Numbered from the stretch's first letter, positions 42,767 through 52,221 are shown. The stretch is 64,000 nucleotides of DNA from FEB-10 sp963710645 (GCA_963710645.1 CAVQBD010000009.1:310001-374000), one strand, 5' to 3'. The notes: a model not told the origin generated them from the letters alone. A program made the numbers and translations.

Positions 42767-42855
42767 AAAGAACAAAAAACGAAGAACGAAGATCCCGCCC
42801 ACCCACGATGTTGCGAGCTCGGCCGTCTTCGTTCTTCGTTCTTCGTTCTGTGGTC
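42767..42855. repeat. Heptad array element with inverted arms (AAGAACG/TTCTTCG)
   Basis: Left arm AAAGAACAAAAAACGAAGAA (42767-42793 in full) and right arm TCTTCGTTCTTCGTTCTTCG (42825-42850) are 7-bp arrays in inverted orientation around a core CCCGCCCACCCACG. It lies between the last permease and the ATPase gene of the operon. Confidence 0.85.
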
Positions 42856-42857
42856 TG

Positions 42858-44114
42858 TTACTCATAGCGAAGGGTCTCCGCAGGGTCCACCGTGGCTGCT
42901 CGGCGGGCCGGGAAGTACCCGGCCAGGATCCCGATCGTGCCGAGGATCATTGCCGTGGCCGCCGCGATTTGCCACGACAAGGTCGGCTTGCCCATGAACT
43001 CGAGGGCCTCGTTGCCCTCAACCGGCACCAGCGCGAGCAACATGATGATGACCATGGCGATCACCATCCCCATGGCCCCGCCGAGCATGGTGTACGCCAC
43101 ACCCTGCAAAACGAAGGGCCCGGTGACCCATCCGCGGTGGGCGCCAAGCGCCATCTGAACGCCGATCTCGCGCGTCTTCTCCTTGACGACCGCGTACATG
43201 ATGTTGGCCACCCCGATGCCGCCGATGAGCAGCGTCAATCCCCCGATGATGCCGAGGAAGAGCTGCAGACCGAACATGACGTCGTTGAGGACCTTGGCGC
43301 TTTCGGCAGTGTCCCAGACCTGGATGACCTCCTGGTCGCTGGGATCGAATCGGTAGCGCGCGCCCATGGCACCCGCGAATCGATCCAGTGCCTCGGGCAT
43401 CAGTTCCGGCTTGGAGACCTTGAGCACGATCATCTCCAGCTCCTCCCGCCCGAAGACCGACGCGAAGGTGGCGAGCGGAACGGTAATGTGATCCGCGTCC
43501 ATCCCGCCGTAGTTGCCCATCTGCATCTTCTCTTGGAGCACGCCGATGACCATGAACGGCGACCCACCGAGGCTGAGGGTCTTGCCCACCGGGTCCTCTT
43601 CCCCGAAGAGTTCCACGGCGATGTCGTTGCCCAGAAAAGCCACCCGCCGTTTCGCGTTCTCGTCCCTCTCGTTGAAAAACCGACCGCCTTCCTGCGGGAA
43701 GTGATGGCGCATAGTGCCGTACGAGGCGCTGGCACCGACCACCCGGACGTTCTGCTGAATATCGCCCCGCACCACGGGCACGAAGTGGTGGATCTCCCCG
43801 GCCACCCCTTCCAGATCGGGCAGCTTGCGACGCAGGTACTCCACGTCGTCGATGCGCGGCCGGATCGGCCGGCCGGTGGGAAGACCCTGCCACACCTTGG
43901 AGGTTTCCCCGGGCCACCACACCGCGATGTTCTCACCCATCCCGGCTCGGCTCCGCATCATCTGGTTTTTGAGCCCCTCACCGAAGGCGAGCAACATGAG
44001 GATTGCAACTGTGCCCCAGGCGATGGCTGCCACCGTCAGGAAGGCCCTTTTTCGCTGCAGCGACGAGGCACGGACAAAGAGATTCCAGACGACGCGAAGA
44101 TCAAGCGGCCTCAT
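42858..44114 (-). CDS. FtsX-like ABC transporter permease (second)
   Basis: 418 residues; start at 44114 with AGAGGAC upstream. One N-terminal membrane helix (RAFLTVAAIAWGTVAILMLLAFGEG), a large periplasmic MacB-PCD domain (to about residue 270), then three helices with the typical GGIGVANIMYAVVKEKTREIGVQMALGA motif of MacB permeases. This is a homologue of the first permease (44258-45490); the pair presumably forms a heterodimer with the adaptor. 143 bases separate the two, holding a 24-bp perfect inverted repeat. Confidence 0.88.
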   Translation of the reverse strand: MRPLDLRVVWNLFVRASSLQRKRAFLTVAAIAWGTVAILMLLAFGEGLKNQMMRSRAGMGENIAVWWPGETSKVWQGLPTGRPIRPRIDDVEYLRRKLPDLEGVAGEIHHFVPVVRGDIQQNVRVVGASASYGTMRHHFPQEGGRFFNERDENAKRRVAFLGNDIAVELFGEEDPVGKTLSLGGSPFMVIGVLQEKMQMGNYGGMDADHITVPLATFASVFGREELEMIVLKVSKPELMPEALDRFAGAMGARYRFDPSDQEVIQVWDTAESAKVLNDVMFGLQLFLGIIGGLTLLIGGIGVANIMYAVVKEKTREIGVQMALGAHRGWVTGPFVLQGVAYTMLGGAMGMVIAMVIIMLLALVPVEGNEALEFMGKPTLSWQIAAATAMILGTIGILAGYFPARRAATVDPAETLRYE

Positions 44115-44127
44115 CGGCGTCCTCTTT

Positions 44128-44226
44128 CTTCGATTTCCGGGCTCAGAACCACGCACGTACCCTTCAGGAACGGCCGTGTCGGAGGTTGCCGACGCAGGTC
44201 GATGGTTCTGAGCCCGGAAATCGAAG
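44128..44226. repeat. Long perfect inverted repeat between two permease genes
   Basis: A 24-bp arm at 44128-44151 (CTTCGATTTCCGGGCTCAGA then ACCA) is perfectly complementary to 44203-44226 over a loop of 51 bases. On the minus-strand operon it would form a very stable RNA stem between the two permease coding regions. It does not look like a simple terminator, lacking a U tract. Confidence 0.8.
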
Positions 44227-44257
44227 CGAGTGAAATATTCATGTTCTCTCTCGAGCC

Positions 44258-45490
44258 TCAGAGTTTCATCGCCACGACGGGGTCGAGCATCGACGCCTCG
44301 CGGGCGGGGAAGAAGCCCGCCACAAGGCCCACGAGTCCAAGCACCAAGGCGGTCAGTAATCCCAGCCCGGGAGAAAGGACGGGATTCCCCAGGAACTCGT
44401 CAAGTCCAAGAGCCGGGAACGACCGGCAAATACCCCACGAGATGGTCAGACCGATCCCTCCACCGATGGCGGTCAGCACCATGGTCTCCATCACGAACTG
44501 GACGAGGATTGACCGGCCGCGGGCGCCAAGGGCCATTTTGATACCGATCTCCCGGGTCCGCTCCTCCACCACCACATTCATGATGTTGGACACCCCGATA
44601 CCCCCCACCACAAGGGTGAGACCTCCCATGATGCCGAGGAAGATCTTGAATGCGAGCATGAAGTTGTCGAAGAAGACAAACATCTCGGTGGTGTCCCACA
44701 CCGCGAGCGCCTCGGTGTCGGAGGGATCGAACTTCTTCCGCTTGCCGAGGGCGGCCGTCATCTCCCGAGTCACCTCTTTGTTGAGCGATGGATCCGATGC
44801 ACGGTAGATCAGATTCTCGACCCAGCGGCGGCCGGTGAGGGCCGTGAATGTCGTCGATGGAATGATGATCTTCGAGTGGTCCCGCCCCGAGTAGGACGAG
44901 TCCTGGTCCTTGGGTTTCATGACGCCGACGATCATGAACGGCGAACCCTGGAGCATGATTTCTCGACCCACCGGGTCCTCGTCGCCGAAGAGATCGGTGG
45001 CGAGACGGTCACCCATGAAGGCGACCCGCCGTCTCCGCTCCATGTCGATGGGATCGATGAACCGTCCCCCCTCGGTCGGGACCATGCTCCGCATCTCGCC
45101 AAACACGGGCGACACGCCGGAGACCTCCACACCGCGGCCCTGGTCACCGAGCCTCAACCGCATGGTCTGCGAGTACTCGCTGGAGATGGCGTCCAAACCC
45201 TCGATGTGAGCCTTGAGAAACTCGATGTCCCCTTCGTCAACCAACACGGGACGGCCCTTGCCGAGGCCCTGGTACGGCAGCGAGGTCCGCGACGGCCACG
45301 CGATGACGATGTGATCACCGAGCCCCGCGAATTTTTTGATCTGGAATCGGTGCATACCCTCGCCGAATGCCAGCAAGAGGGCCACCGCCACGGTTCCCCA
45401 CACGATGCCGAAGGTCGTGAGGAAGGTCCGCAGCTTCTGGGTCCTGATGTCCCGCAGCAGCTGGCGGATGAATGTGCCGAGACCGGTCAT
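44258..45490 (-). CDS. FtsX-like ABC transporter permease (first)
   Basis: 410 residues; ATG at 45490 with GGTGGGGAG just before it. Domain order as in MacB permease subunits: N-terminal helix (RTFLTTFGIVWGTVAVALLLAFGEGMHRF), MacB-PCD periplasmic domain, then LGIMGGLTLVVGGIGVSNIMNVVVEERTREIGIKMALGARG (shown in parts), and two more helices. The paired, non-identical permeases with one ATPase and one adaptor resemble heteromeric exporters of lipoproteins or peptides found in many Gram-negatives. Its start is separated from the adaptor by a 140-base region with two heptad arrays. Confidence 0.88.
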   Translation of the reverse strand: MTGLGTFIRQLLRDIRTQKLRTFLTTFGIVWGTVAVALLLAFGEGMHRFQIKKFAGLGDHIVIAWPSRTSLPYQGLGKGRPVLVDEGDIEFLKAHIEGLDAISSEYSQTMRLRLGDQGRGVEVSGVSPVFGEMRSMVPTEGGRFIDPIDMERRRRVAFMGDRLATDLFGDEDPVGREIMLQGSPFMIVGVMKPKDQDSSYSGRDHSKIIIPSTTFTALTGRRWVENLIYRASDPSLNKEVTREMTAALGKRKKFDPSDTEALAVWDTTEMFVFFDNFMLAFKIFLGIMGGLTLVVGGIGVSNIMNVVVEERTREIGIKMALGARGRSILVQFVMETMVLTAIGGGIGLTISWGICRSFPALGLDEFLGNPVLSPGLGLLTALVLGLVGLVAGFFPAREASMLDPVVAMKL

Positions 45491-45632
45491 CTCCCCACCC
45501 TCACAGGGAGTAGGCAGTAGGCAGTAGGCAGTGACGGAGACCCCGCTCGCGGGGCGAGTTGGAGGGAATTCCGATTTCGAATATCGAATATCGAATTCGA
45601 CCGATGGTGATTGGAACCTCTCATCTCAACTT
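45491..45632. repeat. Two heptad arrays within the exporter operon
   Basis: GGCAGTA-type array at 45509-45535, hairpin CCCCGCTCGCGGGG at 45541-45554, and TCGAATA array at 45573-45600. A third site in the same operon with heptads. Confidence 0.8.
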
Positions 45633-46748
45633 CTAGAACATGGATCCGATTTCGCGTGGCGGACGCTGGATCACCTCGTCACCGGCGGTCAATCCGTCGA
45701 TGATCTCCACGTTGAGCCCGTCCGACAAACCGAGCTGCACAGCCACCTTGACCGGCTCGGCCTCCGGCCCCTCACCCGGGAGCTCGATGAAGGTCGAGGC
45801 GCCGTCGTCCTCGAAGAGCACCAGCCGTTCGGGGATCAGCACCACGTCGCTCTTCTCACGAATCACTACCTCGGCGTTTGCCGAGTACCCCGCCCGCAGC
45901 ACCACGTCCTGACCGGGATCGAGCTCGATTTCCACATCGAAGAGGGTTGCCCCCGCATCCTTTTTGGCCTGGGGCGCGATCCGCGACAGCCGACCGGTGA
46001 CCGGCGCATCGGGCAACGCGCCCACCTTGATCCTGCACGGCATCTCGGCAGCGATCTTGCCGACATCGATCTCGTCAACAGTCCCCTTGAAGATCAAGTC
46101 GGTCATGTCGGCGATCGAAGCCAACTCGGTGCCCGGCTGGTAGGAGGTCAGCGGGACAACCGGATCACCGGCATTCACCGAACGGCTGAGGATCGTACCG
46201 GCAGCCGGAGCGAGAATGGTGGTTTCCACCTGGGTGGTGGCTCCGGTCACCCGACCCTGCCGGGTCAGCTGACGATTGTCCTGGGCCTGTTCGAGCGAGA
46301 CCCGGGCCAGCTCGAAGGCCTCTTCGAGGGCATCGAGATCGCCCTTCGACAGCAGACCGTCCAGGTGGAGCTCCTTGCCGCGCTCGAGGTCTGCCAGCGC
46401 CTTGGCATACGACGCCTCGGCAGAGCGCAGGCCGTGGTCCACGTTGAGCAGCTCCTGAGGCGTGGGGTCGGGCGCAATCTCGAACAACGAATCGCCAGCC
46501 TTCACCCGATCACCCACCTCGACAAAAGACCGCTTGACGATGCCCGAGACCTTGGACTTCACCTGGAATCGCTCGCGAGGCTCGATCTGACCGACGGCGA
46601 GGGCTTTCTCAGTAATCGAGCCGAGTTCCGCTTGCACCAGCTTGAACCCGTTGTCGTCCGTGTTCCGGCTCCCCATCCACGCGTAGATCCCGCCACCGGC
46701 CCCGACAATGACTCCCAAGATGGCCAGCAGCTTGATGACCTTCCCCAT
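45633..46748 (-). CDS. MacA-like efflux adaptor (HlyD family)
   Basis: 371 residues; the ATG at 46748 follows GAGGAGG. A single N-terminal helix (LLAILGVIVGAGGGIYAWM) anchors it. It has the HlyD/MacA form: QVKSKVSGIVKRSFVEVGDRVKAGDSLFEI (first lipoyl half), a helical hairpin with LRSAEASYAKALADLERGKEL, the second lipoyl half (TILAPAAGTILSRSVNAGDPV), then beta domains ending DGLTAGDEVIQRPP. Adaptors of this type link an ABC permease pair to an outer-membrane channel; no TolC gene lies in this operon, so it would need the channel at 34.2 kb or another. First gene of the operon. Confidence 0.9.
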   Translation of the reverse strand: MGKVIKLLAILGVIVGAGGGIYAWMGSRNTDDNGFKLVQAELGSITEKALAVGQIEPRERFQVKSKVSGIVKRSFVEVGDRVKAGDSLFEIAPDPTPQELLNVDHGLRSAEASYAKALADLERGKELHLDGLLSKGDLDALEEAFELARVSLEQAQDNRQLTRQGRVTGATTQVETTILAPAAGTILSRSVNAGDPVVPLTSYQPGTELASIADMTDLIFKGTVDEIDVGKIAAEMPCRIKVGALPDAPVTGRLSRIAPQAKKDAGATLFDVEIELDPGQDVVLRAGYSANAEVVIREKSDVVLIPERLVLFEDDGASTFIELPGEGPEAEPVKVAVQLGLSDGLNVEIIDGLTAGDEVIQRPPREIGSMF

Positions 46749-47336
46749 GGTCGACCTCCTCATACATTCAAACCTAGAGTACGCACCGCGCACCGGATTG
46801 GTTCGCAGAACCCCTCATATACGACGTTATTGGGTTGAAAAGGGTTCAAAAATTCGGGATTCGGAATTCGGAATTCGAGAATTTCACCGCGCCAACCTCT
46901 TTTTCATTTCTGGATTCCATCCAGAGGCAGGTCCAGCTCCAGCGGCAGCCGTCAGCTGCAGCGATCAGCGGCAGTCAGCAGCGCCAGGGACAGGTGCAGC
47001 AACCGGCGTCCGGGGCACATGGCAGCATCGGCGAACAGAGAGCGCCATCCGGGGTAATCCCAGCTGATCACTGCCGCGGCCCCTGATCGCTGTCTTTGAT
47101 CGCTGCCGCCGGCAGGTTGCCACCCCTCGCAGCTGGGCACCACATGTCGGTGCCAGGCACCGCCGCAGATGTATCGAACACGTGCTCAGTTCCGATTTCG
47201 ACGGTGCCTGGCACCGGGTGAGCGCGTTCGCATTGCGCGGAAAGATGGCACGCCCGATCAACGCGGGCACTCTCGTCGGCTTGACAACTGACCCTCCGCC
47301 CGACACCCTGAGCGCGGTCCTTGTGGGGAGGAGACG
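46749..47336. repeat. Repeat island before the epimerase gene
   Basis: Contains a heptad array (ATTCGGG, ATTCGGA, ATTCGGA, ATTCGAG) at 46851-46885; CAGC-rich degenerate repeats at 46920-47000 with CAGCGATCAG (46959-46968) and its complement CTGATCGCTG (47083-47092); palindromes CGGTGCCAGGCACCG near 47153 and CGGTGCCTGGCACCG near 47205; and a degenerate GGCACGCCCGATCAACGCG box at 47247-47266. No coding sequence found. Confidence 0.7.
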
Positions 47337-48353
47337 ATGCGCAAACCCGTCACCCTGATCACCGGTGCCAGCGGAGAGATCGGCCACGGCCTCATCGAAA
47401 GCCTGGCCGGCGCCGGCACACCCATCATCACCATCGATCTGAAGCCTCTGAATCCCCCTTTGGGAAGGCAAGTGGTTCGGGAGTACGTGGGTTCGATCCT
47501 CGAGGAACACCTCCTGGAACGCATTCTCGCCGAGTACGAGGTGGCCACCATTTACCACTTGGCGGCAATTCTCTCGACTCGAGCCGAGTTCACCCCGATC
47601 ACAGCCCACCAGGTCAATGTGGAGGGCACGCTCAAGCTGCTGGATTTCGCCCAATCGCAGGGGGAATCCCATGGGCGATCGGTGGTCTTTCTCTATCCCT
47701 CGTCCATCGCGGCCTACGGCCTGCCCGATCTGGAAACGAAGAACCGGGCCGGCGCCCTGAAGGAGTCCGACTGGAACCTACCCACCACAATGTATGGCTG
47801 CAACAAGTTGTATTGCGAGCACCTCGGTCGCTACTACGCGGATCACTACAAACAACTCGCAGCGGAACGGTTGTCGGGGAAAGTGGACTTCCGCGCGATC
47901 AGGTTCCCCGGACTGATCTCCGCGATCACCGTACCGAGTGGCGGCACCTCGGACTTTGCTCCCGAGATGATCCATGCGGCCGCCAAGGGCGAGCCCTACG
48001 CATGTTTCGTGCGGCCCGACACGCGGATTCCGTTCATGGTGATGCCCGACGCGGTTCAGGCTTTGATGGCTCTGGCTCGGGCCGAAAGGGATCAACTGAC
48101 CCAGACCGTCTACAACATTACAGCGTTCAACCCCTCGGCCGATGAGATTCGCGATCTGGTCGCCGCCGGCTTCCCAGATTCACAGATCACCTTCGAGCCC
48201 GACTTGAAGCGGCAGGCGATCGTGGACAGCTGGCCGGCCGACGTGGACGATTCCGCAGCACGGCGCGACTGGGGTTTGGACCCGAAATTCGATCTCGAGG
48301 ACGGGTTTTCGGGCTACCTGATACCGAGCATTCGGCAGCGTTACCGAACCTGA
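47337..48353 (+). CDS. NAD-dependent epimerase/L-threonine 3-dehydrogenase-like
   Basis: 338 residues, ATG with GGGAGGAG upstream. The SDR Rossmann motif GASGEIGHG is near the N-terminus (ITGASGEIGHGLIESLAG). IYHLAAILSTRAEFTPITAHQVNVEGTLKLL matches the NAD-dependent short-chain L-threonine dehydrogenases. The active-site Tyr and Lys are in TTMYGCNKLYCEHLGRYY (Y-x-x-x-K). TDH converts L-threonine to 2-amino-3-ketobutyrate; other epimerases of the same branch act on nucleotide sugars, so the substrate is not fixed. No kbl gene lies nearby. A 588-base repeat island precedes it and an NrdR-controlled promoter region follows. Confidence 0.8.
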   Translation: MRKPVTLITGASGEIGHGLIESLAGAGTPIITIDLKPLNPPLGRQVVREYVGSILEEHLLERILAEYEVATIYHLAAILSTRAEFTPITAHQVNVEGTLKLLDFAQSQGESHGRSVVFLYPSSIAAYGLPDLETKNRAGALKESDWNLPTTMYGCNKLYCEHLGRYYADHYKQLAAERLSGKVDFRAIRFPGLISAITVPSGGTSDFAPEMIHAAAKGEPYACFVRPDTRIPFMVMPDAVQALMALARAERDQLTQTVYNITAFNPSADEIRDLVAAGFPDSQITFEPDLKRQAIVDSWPADVDDSAARRDWGLDPKFDLEDGFSGYLIPSIRQRYRT

Positions 48354-48545
48354 GCAACCCCGAGGCCGATTTTGCGACAGTGTTTTTTGCCCTCTTTTTG
48401 GCCTCACCCAATGTGGATGCCTTCAAACGGTCGGAGTCTCCTGTTCCAGGCTCCACCTGAGACGACCTCGGGCGCGATGACACCCGACTCCGTCAAGAAA
48501 CGCCAACTGCACTTTTTTCAGACACTTAATTTCAGCCGAAACACC
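48354..48545. other. Spacer with U-rich segment
   Basis: A TTTTTTGCCCTCTTTTTGGC stretch near 48383-48402 might serve the epimerase terminator but shows no clean stem. Otherwise I see nothing in this stretch; the regulatory sites of nrdJ begin at 48546. Confidence 0.4.
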
Positions 48546-48591
48546 CCAAGATATAGTGTTGACAAGCGACAAAAGCGCAAGATATAGTGGT
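48546..48591 (+). promoter_or_regulatory. Two NrdR boxes overlapping the nrdJ promoter
   Basis: CCAAGATATAGTGTT at 48546-48560 and GCAAGATATAGTGGT at 48577-48591 both match the NrdR box (ACaCwAtATaTwGtGT type), start to start 31 bp, three helical turns, as usual for NrdR pairs. TTGACA at 48559-48564, an 18-base spacer and TATAGT at 48583-48588 place the -35 on box 1 and the -10 in box 2. NrdR-ATP/dATP binding would block RNA polymerase. Confidence 0.85.
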
Positions 48592-48692
48592 CCAAGCCTG
48601 ACATTTACCACCTATAGCGTCGGAGTCAAGGCACGCGCATGGGAGGAGTATCTTTTCGCCAGGTTTTGAGATGGAGGGGGCTCTGTGGTCGC

Positions 48693-51600
48693 ATGAAGGT
48701 CAGCCGTCGTTTCACTCGCGAAGGCGCCAATCCGTACGAAGAGTTCAAATTTGTTGAACGATCATCCGACATCAGGAACCCGGACGGCACGGTCGTTTTC
48801 AAAATGGACGGTGTCAAGGCGCCGGAGTCCTGGTCACAGGTTGCGGTGGATGTGTTGGTTCAAAAGTACTTCCGCAAGGCGGGCGTACAACTGGTGGATG
48901 AGGAGGGCAACCCGGTCCTCGACAAAGACCGGAAACCGGTCACCGGCTCGGAGCAGGATGCTCGTCAGGTCTTCGACCGACTCGCGGGCTGCTGGACCCA
49001 CTGGGGACGGACCCACGGCTACTTCGACACCGAGGACGATGCCAAGGCTTTTTGCGACGAGCTGAGCTATATGTTGGCCGCCCAGTACGCGGCGCCTAAC
49101 TCACCGCAATGGTTCAACACCGGACTCCACTGGGCGTACGGCATCTCCGGTCCCGCCCAGGGTCACTGGTACGCCGACCCCGAAACCGGCGAGTTGAAAA
49201 AGACCGAGAGCGCCTACGAACGGCCCCAGCCCCACGCCTGCTTCATCCAGTCCATCTCCGACGACCTCGTCAACGAGGGCGGCATCATGGACTTGTGGAC
49301 TCGTGAGGCGCGGCTCTTCAAGTACGGTTCGGGAACCGGCACCAACTTCTCGAGCCTGCGCGGCGAAGGCGAACCGTTGTCCGGCGGCGGCAGATCGTCC
49401 GGGCTGATGTCCTTCCTCAAGATCGGCGACCGGGCGGCGGGCGCCATCAAGTCGGGCGGCACCACCCGCCGAGCGGCAAAGATGGTGTGCCTCGATCTGG
49501 ACCATCCCGACATCGAGAAATTCATCTCCTGGAAGGCCGTCGAAGAACGTAAGGTCGCAGCCCTGGTGGCGGGATCGAAACTCCTCAAGCTTCATCTGCG
49601 GGAAATCCTCGACGCCTGTTTCTCGGACAACGCAGACAAAGCCTCCGTCGATCCGGCCACCAACACCAAGCTGCGGATGAGCATCGCCACGGCGCGCCGC
49701 GTCGGGGTGCCGGACGGTTCCATCCAACGAGTGCTCCAGCTCGCCCAGCAGGGACACCGGGACTACCCGCTCGAGGAATACGACACCGATTGGGATTCGG
49801 AAGCCTACTTCACGGTGTCCGGCCAGAACTCCAACAACAGTGTCCGGGTTTCCAACGCTTTCTTCGACGCCCTCGATGTGGGTGGAGAGTGGGGACTGGT
49901 GCAGCGGACCGACGGCAAGGTCGCGAAGAAGATCCCGGCCATCAACCTGTGGAACGACATCGCGCTGGCGGCCTGGGAGTGCGCCGATCCGGGCCTTCAG
50001 TACGACGACACCATCAACGAGTGGCACACCTGTCCGGCCGACGGCAGAATCAACGCCTCAAACCCATGCTCCGAGTACATGTTCCTCGACGACACGGCGT
50101 GCAACCTTGCCTCATTGAACCTGGTCAAGTTCCTCCGGGACGACGGCGAGTTCGATATCGAAGGCTTCCGTCACGCGGCGCGGCTGTGGACCATGGTGCT
50201 GGAGATTTCGGTTCTGATGGCATCGTTCCCGAGCCGTCGCATTGCCGAGCTGAGCTACATGTATCGCACCCTCGGCCTGGGTTTCGCCAACATCGGTTCC
50301 CTACTCATGCGACTCGGCATTCCCTACGACTCGGACAAGGGTCGGGCCATCTGTGGTGCCATCACCGCGATCATGACGGGCGAGGCCTACGCGACGTCGG
50401 CTGAGATGGCCGCCGAACTGGGGCCCTTCCCGGGCTTCAGCGACAACCGCGATTCCATGTTGCGGGTCGTGGCGAACCATCGCCGGGCGGCCTACAACGC
50501 GACACCCGAGGCCTACGACGGTCTGGCCGTTTTGCCCATGGGGATCGACCAGACGATCTGCCCGCCCAACCTCTTGGAGGCGGCACGGGAGGCTTGGGAC
50601 TGTGCCTACGAGCTCGGCAGCATTCACGGCTTCCGGAATGCCCAAGCGACGGTGTTGGCACCCACCGGGACCATCGGCCTGGTGATGGACTGCGATACCA
50701 CGGGAATCGAACCCGACTTCGCGCTGGTGAAGTTCAAAAAACTGGCCGGCGGCGGCTACTTCAAGATCATCAACCAGGCCATTCCGGCCGCTCTGGAGAA
50801 ACTCAGTTACGGCCAGGACCAGATCGGTGAGATCGTGGCCTACACGGTGGGCCACGGCAGCCTTGTGGACTGCCCCACCATCAACCATGAGGCGCTGCGG
50901 ACTCGCGGCTTCGACGAGGAAACCATCGACCGCATCGAACAGGCTCTGCCCACGAGCTTCGACATCGACAACGCCTTCGCACCACACGTGTTGGGCGAGA
51001 GCTTCCTGAAGAAGATCGGTTTCACCGACGATGACCTGAACGACTGGAACCTCGACGTACTTGGCCGGATGGACTTCTCCGAGGAAGACATCGAGATCGC
51101 CAACACCTGGGCCTGCGGCACCATGACGGTGGAGGGTGCTCCCCATCTCAAGGCGGAGGACCTCCCGGTCTTTGATTGCGCCAATCGGTGCGGCAAGCAC
51201 GGCAAACGTTTCATTCGCTCCGAGGGACACATTCTGATGATGGCCGCGGCTCAGCCGTTCATTTCGGGCGCCATCTCCAAGACGATCAACATGCCGGCAG
51301 AAGCCACGCTGGAAAACATCAAGGGTGCCTACCAACTGGCATGGCAGAAGATGATCAAAGCAGTGGCACTCTATCGCGACGGCTCAAAGCTCAGTCAGCC
51401 GCTGAGTATCGCCATGGATCTCGACACCGATGGCGACCTGGCTCAGGCGGTGGCCGCCGGCGACGTGGCGGCCGTGGCCGAAAGCATGGCCGAGAGGGTC
51501 GTGATTCGTCACCAGGCCCACCGCCGCCGGCTGCCTCAGCGACGCGCCGGGTTCACTCAAAAGGCGTCAGTCGGCGGTCACAAGGTCTACATCCGCACCG

Positions 51601-52187
51601 GCGAGTACGTGGACGGCGCGGTTGGCGAGATCTTCCTCGACATGCACCGTGAAGGTGCAGCCTTCAGGTCGCTGATGAACTGTTTCGCCATCGCCGTCTC
51701 GCTCGGGCTGCAGTACGGTGTTCCGCTCGACGAGTTCGTGGACGCCTTCGTCTTCACTCGGTTCGAACCGAGCGGCATCGTCGGCGGCCATGACCGGATC
51801 AAGATGGCGACCTCGGTCATCGACTATGTGTTCCGCGAGCTGGCCATCACCTATCTGGACCGCGATGATCTGGCGCAAGTCTCATCGGAGGACGTACGTC
51901 ACGACGCAGTGGGCGACGGCAAGGATCAACACAAGCAGGCCAAGGCGCAGGGGGAAGTGGCCGAGGTGCGGAACATCGCGGTGGGCCAGACCCACGACAG
52001 CGGCCCGGCGGCAGTGTCCGGACGGTCGGGCGGAGGGGCGTCGTCGCTTACCGCGGCGGCAGTCCAGAAGGCGCGCTACATGGGCTACGAGGGTGACCCC
52101 TGCCCCGAATGCGGAGCCCTCACCCTGGTGCGAAACGGCACCTGCCTCAAGTGTGATTCGTGCGGAGGCACGACCGGCTGCTCCTAA
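48693..52187 (+). CDS. nrdJ: Adenosylcobalamin-dependent (class II) ribonucleotide reductase
   Basis: 1164 residues from ATG 48693 (MKVSRRFTREGANPYEEF); an ATG at 48639 gives an N-terminal extension with less family similarity. The substrate-channel and active-site motifs are present: GSGTGTNFSSLRGEGEPLSGGG, NPCSEYMFLDDTACNLASLNL with the catalytic Cys and NPCS, and GFANIGSLLMRLG. The C-terminus ends in a zinc-ribbon-like CPECGALTLVRNGTCLKCDSCGGTTGC (reported in parts), which is the redox-active Cys tail of class II enzymes that re-reduce the active site. It makes deoxynucleotides from NTPs/NDPs in a B12-dependent, oxygen-independent way. Regulation by NrdR is indicated by the two boxes upstream; a terminator follows. 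Confidence 0.95.
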   Translation: MKVSRRFTREGANPYEEFKFVERSSDIRNPDGTVVFKMDGVKAPESWSQVAVDVLVQKYFRKAGVQLVDEEGNPVLDKDRKPVTGSEQDARQVFDRLAGCWTHWGRTHGYFDTEDDAKAFCDELSYMLAAQYAAPNSPQWFNTGLHWAYGISGPAQGHWYADPETGELKKTESAYERPQPHACFIQSISDDLVNEGGIMDLWTREARLFKYGSGTGTNFSSLRGEGEPLSGGGRSSGLMSFLKIGDRAAGAIKSGGTTRRAAKMVCLDLDHPDIEKFISWKAVEERKVAALVAGSKLLKLHLREILDACFSDNADKASVDPATNTKLRMSIATARRVGVPDGSIQRVLQLAQQGHRDYPLEEYDTDWDSEAYFTVSGQNSNNSVRVSNAFFDALDVGGEWGLVQRTDGKVAKKIPAINLWNDIALAAWECADPGLQYDDTINEWHTCPADGRINASNPCSEYMFLDDTACNLASLNLVKFLRDDGEFDIEGFRHAARLWTMVLEISVLMASFPSRRIAELSYMYRTLGLGFANIGSLLMRLGIPYDSDKGRAICGAITAIMTGEAYATSAEMAAELGPFPGFSDNRDSMLRVVANHRRAAYNATPEAYDGLAVLPMGIDQTICPPNLLEAAREAWDCAYELGSIHGFRNAQATVLAPTGTIGLVMDCDTTGIEPDFALVKFKKLAGGGYFKIINQAIPAALEKLSYGQDQIGEIVAYTVGHGSLVDCPTINHEALRTRGFDEETIDRIEQALPTSFDIDNAFAPHVLGESFLKKIGFTDDDLNDWNLDVLGRMDFSEEDIEIANTWACGTMTVEGAPHLKAEDLPVFDCANRCGKHGKRFIRSEGHILMMAAAQPFISGAISKTINMPAEATLENIKGAYQLAWQKMIKAVALYRDGSKLSQPLSIAMDLDTDGDLAQAVAAGDVAAVAESMAERVVIRHQAHRRRLPQRRAGFTQKASVGGHKVYIRTGEYVDGAVGEIFLDMHREGAAFRSLMNCFAIAVSLGLQYGVPLDEFVDAFVFTRFEPSGIVGGHDRIKMATSVIDYVFRELAITYLDRDDLAQVSSEDVRHDAVGDGKDQHKQAKAQGEVAEVRNIAVGQTHDSGPAAVSGRSGGGASSLTAAAVQKARYMGYEGDPCPECGALTLVRNGTCLKCDSCGGTTGCS

Positions 52188-52221
52188 TCTGATCAAAGAA
52201 TACAGAACGAAAATCCAAGAC

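Noticed and set aside
42006..44807. 933-codon open frame antisense to the ABC exporter genes
   Set aside because: The minus strand encodes recognisable ATPase and permease domains with ribosome sites; the plus-strand frame lacks any family resemblance and runs through repeats.
48354..48692. Cobalamin riboswitch before nrdJ
   Set aside because: No B12-box or long structured leader is visible; the region has NrdR boxes and a compact promoter instead.
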